A stretch of DNA of 64,000 bases from assembly GCA_016716265.1 (NCBI GenBank), contig JADJWQ010000001.1:186001-250000 (forward strand), given 5' to 3'. The position numbers and the translations under genes are program-made. Each line of letters begins with the position of its first letter. The stretch's first letter is position 1. Shown here piece by piece: positions 8,154 to 16,928 of the stretch. The stretch comes from Planctomycetota bacterium (lineage in GTDB: Bacteria; Planctomycetota; UBA1135; UBA2386). The notes below the pieces were generated by a model. It was given only the letters and a program-made list of their open reading frames with translations, ran no database searches and had not been told where the DNA came from.

Positions 8154-9205
8154 CGGTCTCGTTCCTCTCGGTTCGGCGTCGCGGCGGTCGGGATGGGCAG
8201 CGGGGACGGAAACGGTGCGGCGACGAACTCTGCATACCGCGCGTCGAGCGCGGCGCGGTCGGCCGCCCCGCGGAAGAAGCGGAAACGGTAGGTGAAGGTC
8301 AGCGACTCCCCGGCGGGCACCCGCAGCGCGCCGGTGCCGGGCGGCGCCCCGGCGAAGTCGTGCGCGCCGAACGGATTGGCCGCCAGCAGGCCGTAGTCGC
8401 GCGCGTGCCACCAGCACGGGTGCCGCGGATTGTCGGGGTGGTCCATCAGGACCAGCCCGAGCGACTCGCCGCCGATCGGCCCCCAGTAGGCGACCCAGCG
8501 CGCGCGCGTGCCCCACGCCTGCGGGCCGGTGACGCCCTCGCTCGTCAGCACCGAACCCTGCGCGACCGGTCCGCGCAGCCGCAGCGTGGGGGCCATGCGG
8601 ATCGCCATCGTGCCCTCCTTGGTATCGCCGAACACCAGCGGCCCGTGGTCCGCGTGCATCGTCACGCGCACGTCGATCCAGCGCGAGCCGTCGCTCGCGT
8701 CGACACCGAAGCGCAGGTAGCGCTCGTCGGTGCACACGATCACGCCGTCGTGGCCGACCAGCACGTCGCGCGTGCGCAGCGCGCAATCGCGTTCGGCCGC
8801 GTCGACCGGCAGGTAGGCGACGTGCGCGACGACGTCACCCGACTGCGTCCCGGCCCAGAAGTCGTAGCCGTTGATGCTGCCGTGCGCGAACCACAGCGAG
8901 CGCTGGTGCGGGTGGTCGGTCGCCTCGTGCTCGGCGGCGGCCTCGAGCGGGAAGCGGCGCGTCATCGGGGCGCCGCCGGGCCCGAGCACCGGGTACAGCA
9001 CCGGCTGGGCCGGATCGACATCGGGCCGATACACGGTGAACAGCTCACCGTCGCCGACCAGCACCCGCCGCCGCACACCGTCTGCGACGATGCGCACGCC
9101 CCCCACCGCGGGGAGCTCCCGCACCGCGGAGCGCACCTCGGCGAGCTGCGGGGCGGGCGTCTGCAGCGACAGCGAACCGACCAGGAGCGCGAGGGCGAGC
9201 GGCAT
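8150..9205 (-). CDS. Secreted PmoA-like protein
   Basis: A 351-residue exported protein starting with a short hydrophobic leader (MPLALALLVGSLSLQTPA). It matches the PmoA-like family, often annotated 'methane oxygenase PmoA'. In planctomycetes these have nothing to do with methane monooxygenase and travel with Gfo/Idh/MocA and DUF1080 genes. Characteristic pieces are DHPHQRSLWFAHG, YDFWAGTQSGDV, a YWGPIGGESLGLVLMDHPDN segment and a final WHARDYGLLAANPFG. I chose ATG 9205 because the longer frame to 9289 adds a charged, non-signal stretch. It is the first gene of the three-gene operon and overlaps the next one by four bases. The true biochemical role is unknown; carbohydrate binding or processing is a guess from context. 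Confidence 0.8.
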   Translation of the reverse strand: MPLALALLVGSLSLQTPAPQLAEVRSAVRELPAVGGVRIVADGVRRRVLVGDGELFTVYRPDVDPAQPVLYPVLGPGGAPMTRRFPLEAAAEHEATDHPHQRSLWFAHGSINGYDFWAGTQSGDVVAHVAYLPVDAAERDCALRTRDVLVGHDGVIVCTDERYLRFGVDASDGSRWIDVRVTMHADHGPLVFGDTKEGTMAIRMAPTLRLRGPVAQGSVLTSEGVTGPQAWGTRARWVAYWGPIGGESLGLVLMDHPDNPRHPCWWHARDYGLLAANPFGAHDFAGAPPGTGALRVPAGESLTFTYRFRFFRGAADRAALDARYAEFVAAPFPSPLPIPTAATPNREERDR

Positions 9206-9290
9206 CCGCGCATCGTCCCCGCGGCGCGGGGACGACGGAAGCGCGAACCCGGACGGCGACCACGCGATGGCGACCCGGTTCGACGCCATC

Positions 9291-9650
9291 GAGCCGCGCC
9301 CGCAGCCATCGGCTCCGACCGAGGCGACCCACCAGGCCCGATCCAGCCCGAATACGCCTCAGCCGCGCCCGCGCCAGCGGGCGTCGGCTCCGACCGAGGC
9401 GACCCACCAGGCCCGATCCAGCCCGAATACGCCTCAGCCGCGCCCGCGCCAGCGGGCGTCGGCTCCGACCGAGGCGACCCACCAGGCCCGATCCAGCCCG
9501 AATACGCGTCAGCCGCGCCCGCGCCAGCGGGCGTCGGCTCCGACCCAGGCGACCGAGCCAGCGGACTCACCGCGAGTCGACGCCGTTGAGCCGCGCCCGC
9601 GTCAGCGGGCGTCGGCTCCAACGCAGGCGGCCCACCAGGCCAGTCCGCCA
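9291..9650. repeat. 75-bp tandem repeat array with an internal hairpin
   Basis: Three near-identical 75-bp units start at 9311, 9386 and 9461, and a partial fourth begins at 9536. Degenerate copies flank them (9291-9310 and about 9588-9650). Copies 1 and 2 are identical to the eye; copy 3 has a g for c near its middle. Every unit holds the perfect inverted repeat GCCCGC-GCCA-GCGGGC, so the transcript could form a row of hairpins. The array fills the gap between the start of the PmoA-like gene and the stop of the minus-strand lipoprotein gene. Some frames stay open through the units, but no start, signal or homology supports a coding role. Confidence 0.9.
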
Positions 9651-9655
9651 ACCAC

Positions 9656-10216
9656 CTAATAGGCGACCCGGCCGCCCCCCTCCGCGCGGTCGAGCGGATC
9701 GTTCCACCCCTTCACGCGCATGCCGGCCTCCTTCGCCCGCTGGTGCACGACCATCTGGATCGAGTGCTCGAGCCCGAGATTGAGAACGACGATCAGGCCG
9801 TTGCGGTGGTTCGTCAGCGCGTCCTGGTCGGGCACCCAGGCCTCGTACGGCTGCGGCGGGGTGCCGAGTTGGAGCGTCTCGAACAGGTCCGCGCGCCGAC
9901 CGTGCTTCGACGGGATGCCGAGCGAGTCGAGCACGTCGAGCACCGTATTCAGCTCGTCGCGCTTGGCGGGGGTCAGGTCGGTCACGGCGCCGCCGTAGGT
10001 CACCACGACGAAGTCCGGCGCGAGGCGCTGGAACTGCTCGTGGTAGGCGGTGCGCACGCGCGTGACGTGCTCGTCGCGAGCGCGCTCGGCGGCCGTCCGG
10101 CCGTCACCGCAACTCGCGAGCAGGCCCAGCAGGCACAGGGCCCCGGTCAGTCCGGAAAGGGCGCGCAGCCCGCGGCGCGAGCGGCGCACGAGACTCGTGG
10201 TCTTCGGGAACGCCAT
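9656..10216 (-). CDS. Small lipoprotein of unknown function
   Basis: A 186-residue protein. The N-terminus (MAFPKTTSLVRRSRRGLR) is positively charged, then a hydrophobic segment ends in the lipobox LLASC, so a lipoprotein is likely. The mature part has a helical region (RARDEHVTRVRTAYHEQFQR), a short strand FVVVTYGG, and a GLIVVLNLGLEHSIQMVVHQRAKEAG segment; I recognise no family. ATG 10216 was chosen over the longer frame to 10315 because it places the signal at the N-terminus. The gene is divergent from the GH38-like gene, with 161 bp between the starts. Confidence 0.6.
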   Translation of the reverse strand: MAFPKTTSLVRRSRRGLRALSGLTGALCLLGLLASCGDGRTAAERARDEHVTRVRTAYHEQFQRLAPDFVVVTYGGAVTDLTPAKRDELNTVLDVLDSLGIPSKHGRRADLFETLQLGTPPQPYEAWVPDQDALTNHRNGLIVVLNLGLEHSIQMVVHQRAKEAGMRVKGWNDPLDRAEGGGRVAY

Positions 10217-10264
10217 GCGCGGGACAACGCCAGTCGCGGCGGGGGCCTTTCGCCGCGACCCGCG

Positions 10265-10278
10265 GGAATCGTGATTCC
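10265..10278. promoter_or_regulatory. Inverted repeat between divergent genes, candidate operator
   Basis: GGAATC-GT-GATTCC is a perfect 6-bp inverted repeat with a 2-bp centre, unusually A+T-rich for this DNA. It lies between the divergent lipoprotein and GH38-like genes, 49 bases from one start and 100 from the other. Another perfect repeat, TCGCGGCG / CGCCGCGA with a 9-base loop, sits next to it at 10234-10258. A dimeric regulator site is a reasonable but unproven reading. Confidence 0.35.
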
Positions 10279-10377
10279 TGTGTGCCGGCGCGGGACCCGA
10301 CTGCGTCGCGCGCACCGGGTACGGGTTCGCCCGGAGTCCGGCTCGCTCGACCCGTGGGGCCCGCTACGCTGCCTCGG

Positions 10378-12873
10378 ATGCCACGCAAGGTCCTGCCGTA
10401 CACGTTCGGCAACCACATGCACTGGGTCGACATGCAGTGGCTGTGGGGCTACCGCGTGCTGCCCGATTCGATCGACGACATGCTCGCGCTGTGCGCGGCG
10501 GTCGGTGCGAAGGGGAACGTGAACTTCGACGCAGTCGGTTACGAGAAGCTCGCGGCCGAGGACCCGGGCGCGCTCGCGCGGCTGCGCGCGGCGATCGCCG
10601 CGGGGACCGTCGAGGTCGTCGGCGGCAGCTACGGCCAGCCCTACGGACTGTTCGTCGGCGGCGAGTCGAACCTGCGCCAGCGCACGTTCGGCGCGCGGGC
10701 GATCCGGCGGTTGTTGGGAGTCTGGCCGCGGACCTTCTGGGAAGAGGAGTTCGACTTCTTCCCGCAGCTCCCGCAGCTGCTGGCCGGCTGCGGATTCACC
10801 GGTGCGTCGCTGTTCTTCCAATGGACCTGGCACACGCCGAGCGTCCCGCTGGAGCCGGTGCCGCTGGTGGTCTGGGAAGGCGCGGACGGCACCCGGCTGC
10901 CGGCGATCGCCCGCACCGAGCTGTGCCTGCACCAGTGGCCGGAGGACTTCGACGGCAAGCTGGAGCGCGCGCAGGCGCTCGAGCGGCCGGCGATCGTGCA
11001 ATGGCTCGAGCTGATGCCGTCGCCCGACTGGATGTGCCGCAGCGAGGTGCTGCTGCCGCGCCTCCGCGGGCTGTTCGCCGATGCGCGGTTCGACGTCGTG
11101 CCGTGCACGCTCGCCGAGCTGATCGCGCGGCTCGACGACGGCGCTGCACCGGTGCGCCGCTACACGATGGACGACGTGTTCCACGGCATGACGATCGGCA
11201 AGAACGGCGATCGCGTGCCCCGTCTCGGCGACCGCGCCGAGCAGCGCATCCTCGCCGCCGAGGCGCTGCTGGCGACGCTCGGGCTGTGCGGCCGCCCGTA
11301 CGCGTCCTGGGACGTCTACCCGGCCTGGGAGCTCGACGAGGCGTGGCGCGAGCTGCTGCAGGCCCAGCACCACGACAACCACGAGTGCGAGGCGCTGTGC
11401 GGAGCGGTCGGACGCCGCTCGTTCGAGCGCGCGACGGCGCTCGCCGACGACGTGCTGACGCGCGGCCGGCGGCTGCTCGCCGGCCCCGTGGCCACCGGCG
11501 AGCACGTCGTCGTCCACAATGCGCTGGGCTTCGCCCGCGACGTCGCCTTCGACCTGGTCGACAGCGACACCGACCCGTCGCGCCGCATGCTGGTGCGCGA
11601 CGTCCCGGCGTTCGGCTGGCGCTGCGTGCGGCGCGGCGATCCTGCCCTGCAGCCGGTCCCTCCCGCTCGCGTCGAGCGCGCGGCGACCCAGGTGACGCTG
11701 TCCGCTGGCGCGTTGACGGCGACGGTCGATGCCGGAACCGGCTGTCTCACCGCGATCGCGACGGCGGACTCCACCGCGGACCTCGCCGCGGGAGCGCTGA
11801 CCATGCTGCGCGGCGGCGTGCCCTTCGCATTCGGTGAGCCGACCGTCGAGGTCCGCACCGGCGACGCACCGGCGGTCGTCGCGCGCCTGCGGAACGCCGA
11901 CGGCGACGTCGAGCGCAGCGTGCGGCTGCGCCCCGAGCTCGGCGGCGTCGAGCTGGTCACACGCGTCGCGCGGCTGCCGCGGCCCGACGGCGGGCTGGGC
12001 GCTGCATTGCAGCTCCAGGTCGCGGGTCTGCCGCCCGGCTTCGGCATCCGCGCCGACACGCCGTTCGCCGCGGACGACGTGCGCGCCGACGGCGAGCACC
12101 GCCGGAAGTACCCGAGCGGCGACTGGATGACGTCGCCGCAGTGGTTCGAGACCGTGCGCGGCGCGTTCACCGCGCGCACGTTCGTCGACCTGCTCGCGCC
12201 CGACGGCGCGGGTGCCGGCGTGCTGTGCGTGCACGACGGCAGCCAGGGCTGGTTCCGGCATCCCGACGGCGTGCGCGTCGTGCTCGACGCCTATGACCCC
12301 TGGGACGAAGGCGACCACACCCCGCTCGCGGAGAGCCGGCTGCTGCTCGTCCCGCACGGGCCGGCCAGCGACGCGTGGCGGTTCCGCACCGCGTTGGCGG
12401 CGCGCGCGGACGCGATCGTCGACTTGGCCGCAGCCCCGCCCGCGACGCATCCCAGGGTGTTCGGTGGGCTCGTCTGCTGCTCGCCGCAGGTGGTCGCCAC
12501 CGCCTTCCACCGCGAGAGTCGGAAGTCCCTCGAGCACGTCGCGGACGCCTTCGGCCCGGGGGTCCGCAATCCGTTCGTGGTCCGCCTCGTCGAGTGCGAC
12601 GGGGGTCCCGCGGACGTCGAGCTCCTGGTGCCCGGCCCCTGCGCCGCCGCGGCGCGCACCGACCATCTCGGCGGCGTGCGCGAGCCGCTGCGCGCGACGC
12701 CAGCCGAGCCCCCGGCGTTCTCACCGCCCGACCTGTCGTGGTCGCGCGTGCGCCTCGCGCTGCGGCCGCGCGAGATCGCGACCGTGATGCTCGATCTGGA
12801 GCTCGGCCGCCACCTGCCGCGCAACCTGGACGACCATCGCCACGTGTGGGCGACCGTGCACCGGGCGCCCTGA
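10378..12873 (+). CDS. GH38-like alpha-mannosidase-type glycoside hydrolase
   Basis: An 831-residue protein without a clear signal peptide. It has the architecture of GH38-type retaining alpha-mannosidases: an N-terminal catalytic barrel, a central helical domain and a C-terminal beta domain. Diagnostic stretches include GNHMHWVDMQWLWGY (compare HxHxDxxW), VEVVGGSYGQPYGLFVGGES (compare GG.W.EPD....GES), FFPQLPQLLAGCGFTG, and AQHHDNHECE at the metal-binding region (family: 'Q.HD'). The canonical metal-site sequence H-x-D is changed here (H-M-H-W-V-D), so the enzyme belongs to a divergent subgroup and specificity is uncertain. Start ATG 10378 was chosen because the conserved sequence begins seven residues later. 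It stands alone on the plus strand, convergent with a methyltransferase gene. Confidence 0.7.
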   Translation: MPRKVLPYTFGNHMHWVDMQWLWGYRVLPDSIDDMLALCAAVGAKGNVNFDAVGYEKLAAEDPGALARLRAAIAAGTVEVVGGSYGQPYGLFVGGESNLRQRTFGARAIRRLLGVWPRTFWEEEFDFFPQLPQLLAGCGFTGASLFFQWTWHTPSVPLEPVPLVVWEGADGTRLPAIARTELCLHQWPEDFDGKLERAQALERPAIVQWLELMPSPDWMCRSEVLLPRLRGLFADARFDVVPCTLAELIARLDDGAAPVRRYTMDDVFHGMTIGKNGDRVPRLGDRAEQRILAAEALLATLGLCGRPYASWDVYPAWELDEAWRELLQAQHHDNHECEALCGAVGRRSFERATALADDVLTRGRRLLAGPVATGEHVVVHNALGFARDVAFDLVDSDTDPSRRMLVRDVPAFGWRCVRRGDPALQPVPPARVERAATQVTLSAGALTATVDAGTGCLTAIATADSTADLAAGALTMLRGGVPFAFGEPTVEVRTGDAPAVVARLRNADGDVERSVRLRPELGGVELVTRVARLPRPDGGLGAALQLQVAGLPPGFGIRADTPFAADDVRADGEHRRKYPSGDWMTSPQWFETVRGAFTARTFVDLLAPDGAGAGVLCVHDGSQGWFRHPDGVRVVLDAYDPWDEGDHTPLAESRLLLVPHGPASDAWRFRTALAARADAIVDLAAAPPATHPRVFGGLVCCSPQVVATAFHRESRKSLEHVADAFGPGVRNPFVVRLVECDGGPADVELLVPGPCAAAARTDHLGGVREPLRATPAEPPAFSPPDLSWSRVRLALRPREIATVMLDLELGRHLPRNLDDHRHVWATVHRAP

Positions 12874-12884
12874 CCGGCGCCCGG
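12861..12884. terminator. Hairpin at the end of the GH38-like gene
   Basis: CCGGGCGCC and GGCGCCCGG form a perfect 9-bp stem with a 6-base loop (ctgacc) that contains most of the GH38-like stop codon. It lies between two convergent genes and could serve as a terminator on both strands. It has no T-tract, which is common in G+C-rich genomes. Confidence 0.55.
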
Positions 12885-12903
12885 CACGGATCGGGACGCC
12901 CGT

Positions 12904-13824
12904 TCAGCGACCGCGGCGCGGGCGCAGGACGAAGGCGTCCTGCCACAGATCCTGCACTGCCGGCAGGTGACCGAGCACCTCGACGACCGGCCCCCACGCG
13001 TCGCGCACGAACGGCTCGCCGAAGAACGCCACCGGGCAACCCTGCCCCCAGCCCGGCCGCGGATCGGCCGGCTTGTCGTGGTACAGGAACGGCTCGCGCG
13101 CGAGCCGTCGCAGGTGATCGCGCGCGAGCTCCTGAGGCATCGCCAACAGGTTCTGGTGGTCGACGCTGCGCTGCACGACGAACAGCGTGTAGGCGCCGAT
13201 CGTCGTGAGCACGAGCAGGCCGTCCGACTTGCAGATGCGCGCGAGCTCGCGCAGCCACGCGAGGTTCTTCGCGAGGTCGAGGTGCGTGAACACCGAGTAC
13301 GCGCACACGAGATCGACCGAGTCGTCCGGCAGGTCGACCGGCGGCATTCCATCGGTCAGCACGTACTCGCCGCCGAGCTGCTCGCGACACCAGCGCAGCC
13401 CCGGCTCGTAGACCTCGATGCCGAAGCGGCACGCGCCCGGCAATGCGGCCCGGAACCAGCGCAGCACGCGCCCCGACCCGCACCCGAAATCGAGCACCGA
13501 ATCGAGCCGGTCGAACGGCTTCGTGCCGTACGTCGAGACGATCTCGCCGAGCTTCTCGAAGTCGTCGAGACCGCTCGTCAGCCAGTGCGCGAGCCCACCG
13601 CCGGCGCAGCCGGTCGCGTACAGCTCCTGCGGCGGCACGGGCGGGAAGAACCGCCCGATCCGCTCCGGGTACTCGGCCGCGCCGAACACCGCCAGCCACT
13701 TGCGGTACGGCAGGCCGTCGGCGGCGCCGACCGCCGCGGCGACGTCCGGTCGCTCCGCGTGGATCCGCCGGGCCTCGGCTTCGAAGGTCGGATCGGCAGG
13801 GGTCAACAGGCCTCGGAGATCCAT
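12904..13824 (-). CDS. Class I SAM-dependent methyltransferase
   Basis: A 306-residue cytosolic protein with the Rossmann-like methyltransferase core. Motif I is VLDFGCGSGRVLRWF, followed by the acidic end of strand 2 in FGIEVYEPGL, then DSVDLVCAYSVFTHLD (motif IV-like), an ELARICKSDGLLVLTTIG strand, and a long C-terminal tail. It belongs with small-molecule or glycan methyltransferases; the substrate cannot be read from sequence. The ATG at 13824 is the first in the conserved frame. The gene converges on the GH38-like gene, and its start lies 70 bp from the stop of the FG-GAP gene. Confidence 0.8.
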   Translation of the reverse strand: MDLRGLLTPADPTFEAEARRIHAERPDVAAAVGAADGLPYRKWLAVFGAAEYPERIGRFFPPVPPQELYATGCAGGGLAHWLTSGLDDFEKLGEIVSTYGTKPFDRLDSVLDFGCGSGRVLRWFRAALPGACRFGIEVYEPGLRWCREQLGGEYVLTDGMPPVDLPDDSVDLVCAYSVFTHLDLAKNLAWLRELARICKSDGLLVLTTIGAYTLFVVQRSVDHQNLLAMPQELARDHLRRLAREPFLYHDKPADPRPGWGQGCPVAFFGEPFVRDAWGPVVEVLGHLPAVQDLWQDAFVLRPRRGR

Positions 13825-13894
13825 GATCGGCGCGCCTCGCGGCGGCGAGCGTAGCCCGCCCCGCAGGCTCGATCCACGCGGCATCGCCGCGACG

Positions 13895-16738
13895 TCACCC
13901 GCCGATGATCAGCGCGACACGGGTCGAGGTCACGACGCCGAGCGCATTGGCGGCCGCATCCGGGATCGCCCAGCTCGTATCGAGCCGGACCCCGATCAGC
14001 TCCGCTGCGAGCGGGACGCCGATCGACGGCACGACGGCCCGGCCTCGCGCGTCGGTCGGCACGGCCAGGCTGGCGCCGCCGGGTACCACGTAGGAGGTGC
14101 AGCCCGGTGCCCCGAACGGATCGAGCGGCAGCACGGTCGGTGCGCCGAGGAACAGGACCGCGGCTGCGTTCGGGAGCGCCGCGCGCAGCTGCGCGTCCAC
14201 CGCGGTCCCGACGCGCGGCAGGCCGTGGACGCCGGCGTGCGGAAGCCGTCCGCCCGCGGTCGGACACGCTCGCCCACCGGCGAGGACTCGCGGTGGGCGG
14301 CCCGCGCCGCGCAGGTCGTAGACGACCACGAGGCCCGTACCCTGGTCGACGTTCTGGCAGCCGACCGCGAGATCGGCGTAGCCATCGCCGTCGAGGTCAC
14401 CGCGCAGGTCGACGGTCGGGAAGTAGCCGACCACCGGGAACTCCCGCAGCAGTCGATGGTCGGGCGAGCCCGCGAACACGCGCTGGTAGCCGCGCGCGTC
14501 CGAGGTGCCGACGACGTCCATGGTGCCGTCACCGTCGACGTCGCCGCCGCCCGCGACCTGCAGCCCGAACGCATCACCGGGCGCCCCGTCGAAGCGGCGC
14601 ACGACGCCGCCGTGGATGTTGAAGACGAACAGCGAGCCGGCCTGGTAGCCGGCGCCATCGTCGTTCAGGTAGGAACCCGCGATGTAGTCGTCGAGCCCGT
14701 CGCCGTCCCAATCGCCGTCGAGGGTGCCGACCGAGAGACCGAGCTCTTCGAAGTCGGTATTGCCACTCTTCTCGGCGAGCAGCACACCGGTCGCACCCGA
14801 GTAGACGCGCACCACGCCACCCCGGATCGCGCGCACCGATGCCGCGGGCGCTCCGATCGACACGTCGGGAATGCCGTCGCCGTCGATGTCGCCGGCGCGC
14901 GCGACGCTGCGACCGAATTGCGTATGGCTCGTGTAGCCGAACGTGTAGAGGACCTGGCCGGTCCGACCGGACCAGACCCGCACGTAGTTGTCGGGGACCG
15001 GCACACCCGGGTCCGCGTACTCCGGGGCGCCGGCCGCGAAGTCGTCGTAGCCGTCGTCGTCGACGTCGCCGACGCCGGCGACCGCGAAGCCGAGGTGATC
15101 CCAGCTGCCGCCGGTGAACTGCCAGAGCACGGCTCCGCTCGCACCCGAGAACACGCGGACCATGCCGGCCTTCTGGCCGCCGGTGCCGTCGTCGGGCGAG
15201 CCGACCACGATGTCCGGGACGCCGTCCCCGTTCACGTCCCCCGCGGCCGCGATCGACGGCGAGCTGAGCGGCCCCGACGCCGCGGGGAGCGTCAGCCGCA
15301 CCGCGCCGGACCGGCCGACGACGACCACCCGGCCCTGCCCGGGCACCGCGATCGCCAGCTCCGACGCGCCATCGCCGTCGAGGTCGCCGACCCAGGCGAC
15401 GCTCCGACCGAAGTTCACCCCGGCGGCAGCACCCCGCTGGCGCAGCAGCTCGGTCGCGACGCGCCAGCCGAGATCGAGCACGACACCGCGCCCGGCATCG
15501 TCGGCTCCCCATCGCGGCGCACCGACGACGAGGTCGGCGAAGCCGTCGCGGTTGAAGTCGCCGTGCAGATCGATCGCCGCGCCGAACTGGTCGCCGGGCT
15601 CGAATCCAGGCAGGACGTCGAGCAGGTGGTGTCCGGGCGCGCCCGAGTGAACGCGCAGCGAGCCGGAAGCGGTCGCGACGGCGATGTCCGGCCGGGCGTC
15701 GGCGTCGACGTCGCCGCCGGTGCCGACCGCGACACCGAGGCGCTCGCCCGGAGCGCCGTCGAAGCGTGCGACGACGTTGCCGTAGCGATTGAATACGTAG
15801 AGGCTGCCCGCCTCGAAGCCCGCGCCGTCGTCATTGGAAGGTGACGTCGCGACGTAGTCGTCGACGCCGTCGCCGTCCCAATCGGCGTCGAGCGGCGCGA
15901 CGACCTCGCCGAGATGTCCGAAGTCCGTGACCCCGGTCTTGGACGTGATCCGAGTGAGGGTGGCGCCGGAGTAGACGGACACCATCCCTCCCTGCCAGGC
16001 GCGCCGGGACGCGAACGGTGCGCCGACGGCGATGTCCTGCGTGCCGTCACCGTCGACGTCGCCGGCGCGCGAGACCGCGTAGCCGAAGCCCTCGCCAGGG
16101 AACTCGCCGAGCAGCGTCGCGAGGACCCGGCCCGAGGCGCCGGACCAGATGACGACCCTCCCGACCCCCGCCGGGGACGCATCGACGCCACCCGCCGCGT
16201 AGTCCGGCCACGAGTCGCCGTCGATGTCACCGATGCCGGCCACCGACGTTCCGAGCCGCGCGTCGATGCCACCGCCGCCGACGTAGCGGAGCGTCGTGCC
16301 AGTCGCGCCGGACATCACCCAGACGGCACCTCCGCGCGAGAAGCCGAACGAGCCGTCGAGCGGCGCGCCGATGGCGCAGTCCGGGACGCCGTCGCCGTCG
16401 ACATCGCCGATCGCCGCGACGGCGGCGCCGAACGAGGTGCCCGGGACGCCGATCCAGGTCCGCAGGAGCGCGCCATCGGCACGGTAGACCAGCACCCGAC
16501 CGTCGCGGAAATCACGGTTGTCACCGGGACACCCGAAGGCGAACTCGGTCCGGCCGTCGCCGTCGAGATCGCCGAGCACGCAGGCCGCGGCGCCGAGATA
16601 CGCGTGGCGCGCCGGCCCTGCCGTCGTGAACAGCGCGGCCGGGGCCTGGGCGCCGCAGCGCGCAGTGGGGCCGGGCAGCCCGGCCAGCCCCGCAAGAAGC
16701 ACGAGCGCTCCGCAGCGCCCGAGGACGCATCGCAGCAT
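13895..16738 (-). CDS. Secreted FG-GAP / integrin-alpha-like repeat protein built of two duplicated halves
   Basis: A 947-residue exported protein with a signal peptide (MLRCVLGRCGALVLLAGLAG). It consists almost wholly of FG-GAP beta-propeller repeats with calcium-type loops such as GDLDGDGRTEFAFG, GDVDGDGVPDCAIG and GDIDGDGIPDVSIG. Two halves, roughly residues 30-430 and 435-830, are copies of each other: both contain DWDGDG.DDY, NDDGAG..AGSL.VFN and RFDGAPG in the same order. The last about 100 residues form a distinct beta-rich domain (AVLFLGAPTVLPLDPFGAPG ... VIGG at the end) that is shared with four other secreted proteins of this window. The function is probably surface adhesion or display; no enzymatic domain is visible. 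Confidence 0.88.
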   Translation of the reverse strand: MLRCVLGRCGALVLLAGLAGLPGPTARCGAQAPAALFTTAGPARHAYLGAAACVLGDLDGDGRTEFAFGCPGDNRDFRDGRVLVYRADGALLRTWIGVPGTSFGAAVAAIGDVDGDGVPDCAIGAPLDGSFGFSRGGAVWVMSGATGTTLRYVGGGGIDARLGTSVAGIGDIDGDSWPDYAAGGVDASPAGVGRVVIWSGASGRVLATLLGEFPGEGFGYAVSRAGDVDGDGTQDIAVGAPFASRRAWQGGMVSVYSGATLTRITSKTGVTDFGHLGEVVAPLDADWDGDGVDDYVATSPSNDDGAGFEAGSLYVFNRYGNVVARFDGAPGERLGVAVGTGGDVDADARPDIAVATASGSLRVHSGAPGHHLLDVLPGFEPGDQFGAAIDLHGDFNRDGFADLVVGAPRWGADDAGRGVVLDLGWRVATELLRQRGAAAGVNFGRSVAWVGDLDGDGASELAIAVPGQGRVVVVGRSGAVRLTLPAASGPLSSPSIAAAGDVNGDGVPDIVVGSPDDGTGGQKAGMVRVFSGASGAVLWQFTGGSWDHLGFAVAGVGDVDDDGYDDFAAGAPEYADPGVPVPDNYVRVWSGRTGQVLYTFGYTSHTQFGRSVARAGDIDGDGIPDVSIGAPAASVRAIRGGVVRVYSGATGVLLAEKSGNTDFEELGLSVGTLDGDWDGDGLDDYIAGSYLNDDGAGYQAGSLFVFNIHGGVVRRFDGAPGDAFGLQVAGGGDVDGDGTMDVVGTSDARGYQRVFAGSPDHRLLREFPVVGYFPTVDLRGDLDGDGYADLAVGCQNVDQGTGLVVVYDLRGAGRPPRVLAGGRACPTAGGRLPHAGVHGLPRVGTAVDAQLRAALPNAAAVLFLGAPTVLPLDPFGAPGCTSYVVPGGASLAVPTDARGRAVVPSIGVPLAAELIGVRLDTSWAIPDAAANALGVVTSTRVALIIGG

Positions 16739-16861
16739 CGCACACCTCCGTCCGATCGGCCCGCGCCGGCGCCGTCGCGTGCGGTCACGATCACCGCGCG
16801 ACGCGGGCGTCGTTCCTCGGAACCCGCAGGCACCGCCGCTCGCGCGCGCGGGCGCAGCGGG

Positions 16862-16878
16862 GACTTCGCAGCGAAGTC
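16862..16878 (-). terminator. Hairpin downstream of the McrB/McrC-like pair
   Basis: GACTTCGC-A-GCGAAGTC is a perfect inverted repeat 50 bases past the nuclease gene's stop and on its transcript. It therefore could end the defence operon before the FG-GAP gene. Nearby, GTTCC-TC-GGAAC (16812-16823) is a second small palindrome, nearer the FG-GAP start. Confidence 0.5.
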
Positions 16879-16928
16879 GGGGCGGACAACGCCGGTGCGC
16901 AGCCGGAAGTTTCCAACCCCGACGCGCG

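Noticed and set aside
9291..9650. CRISPR array
   Set aside because: Units are directly joined 75-bp tandem copies without unique spacers, and no cas genes are present.
10147..12666. Minus-strand frame of 839 codons opposite the GH38-like gene
   Set aside because: Low-complexity Arg/Ala/Gly protein without motifs; the plus strand carries recognisable GH38-like sequence.
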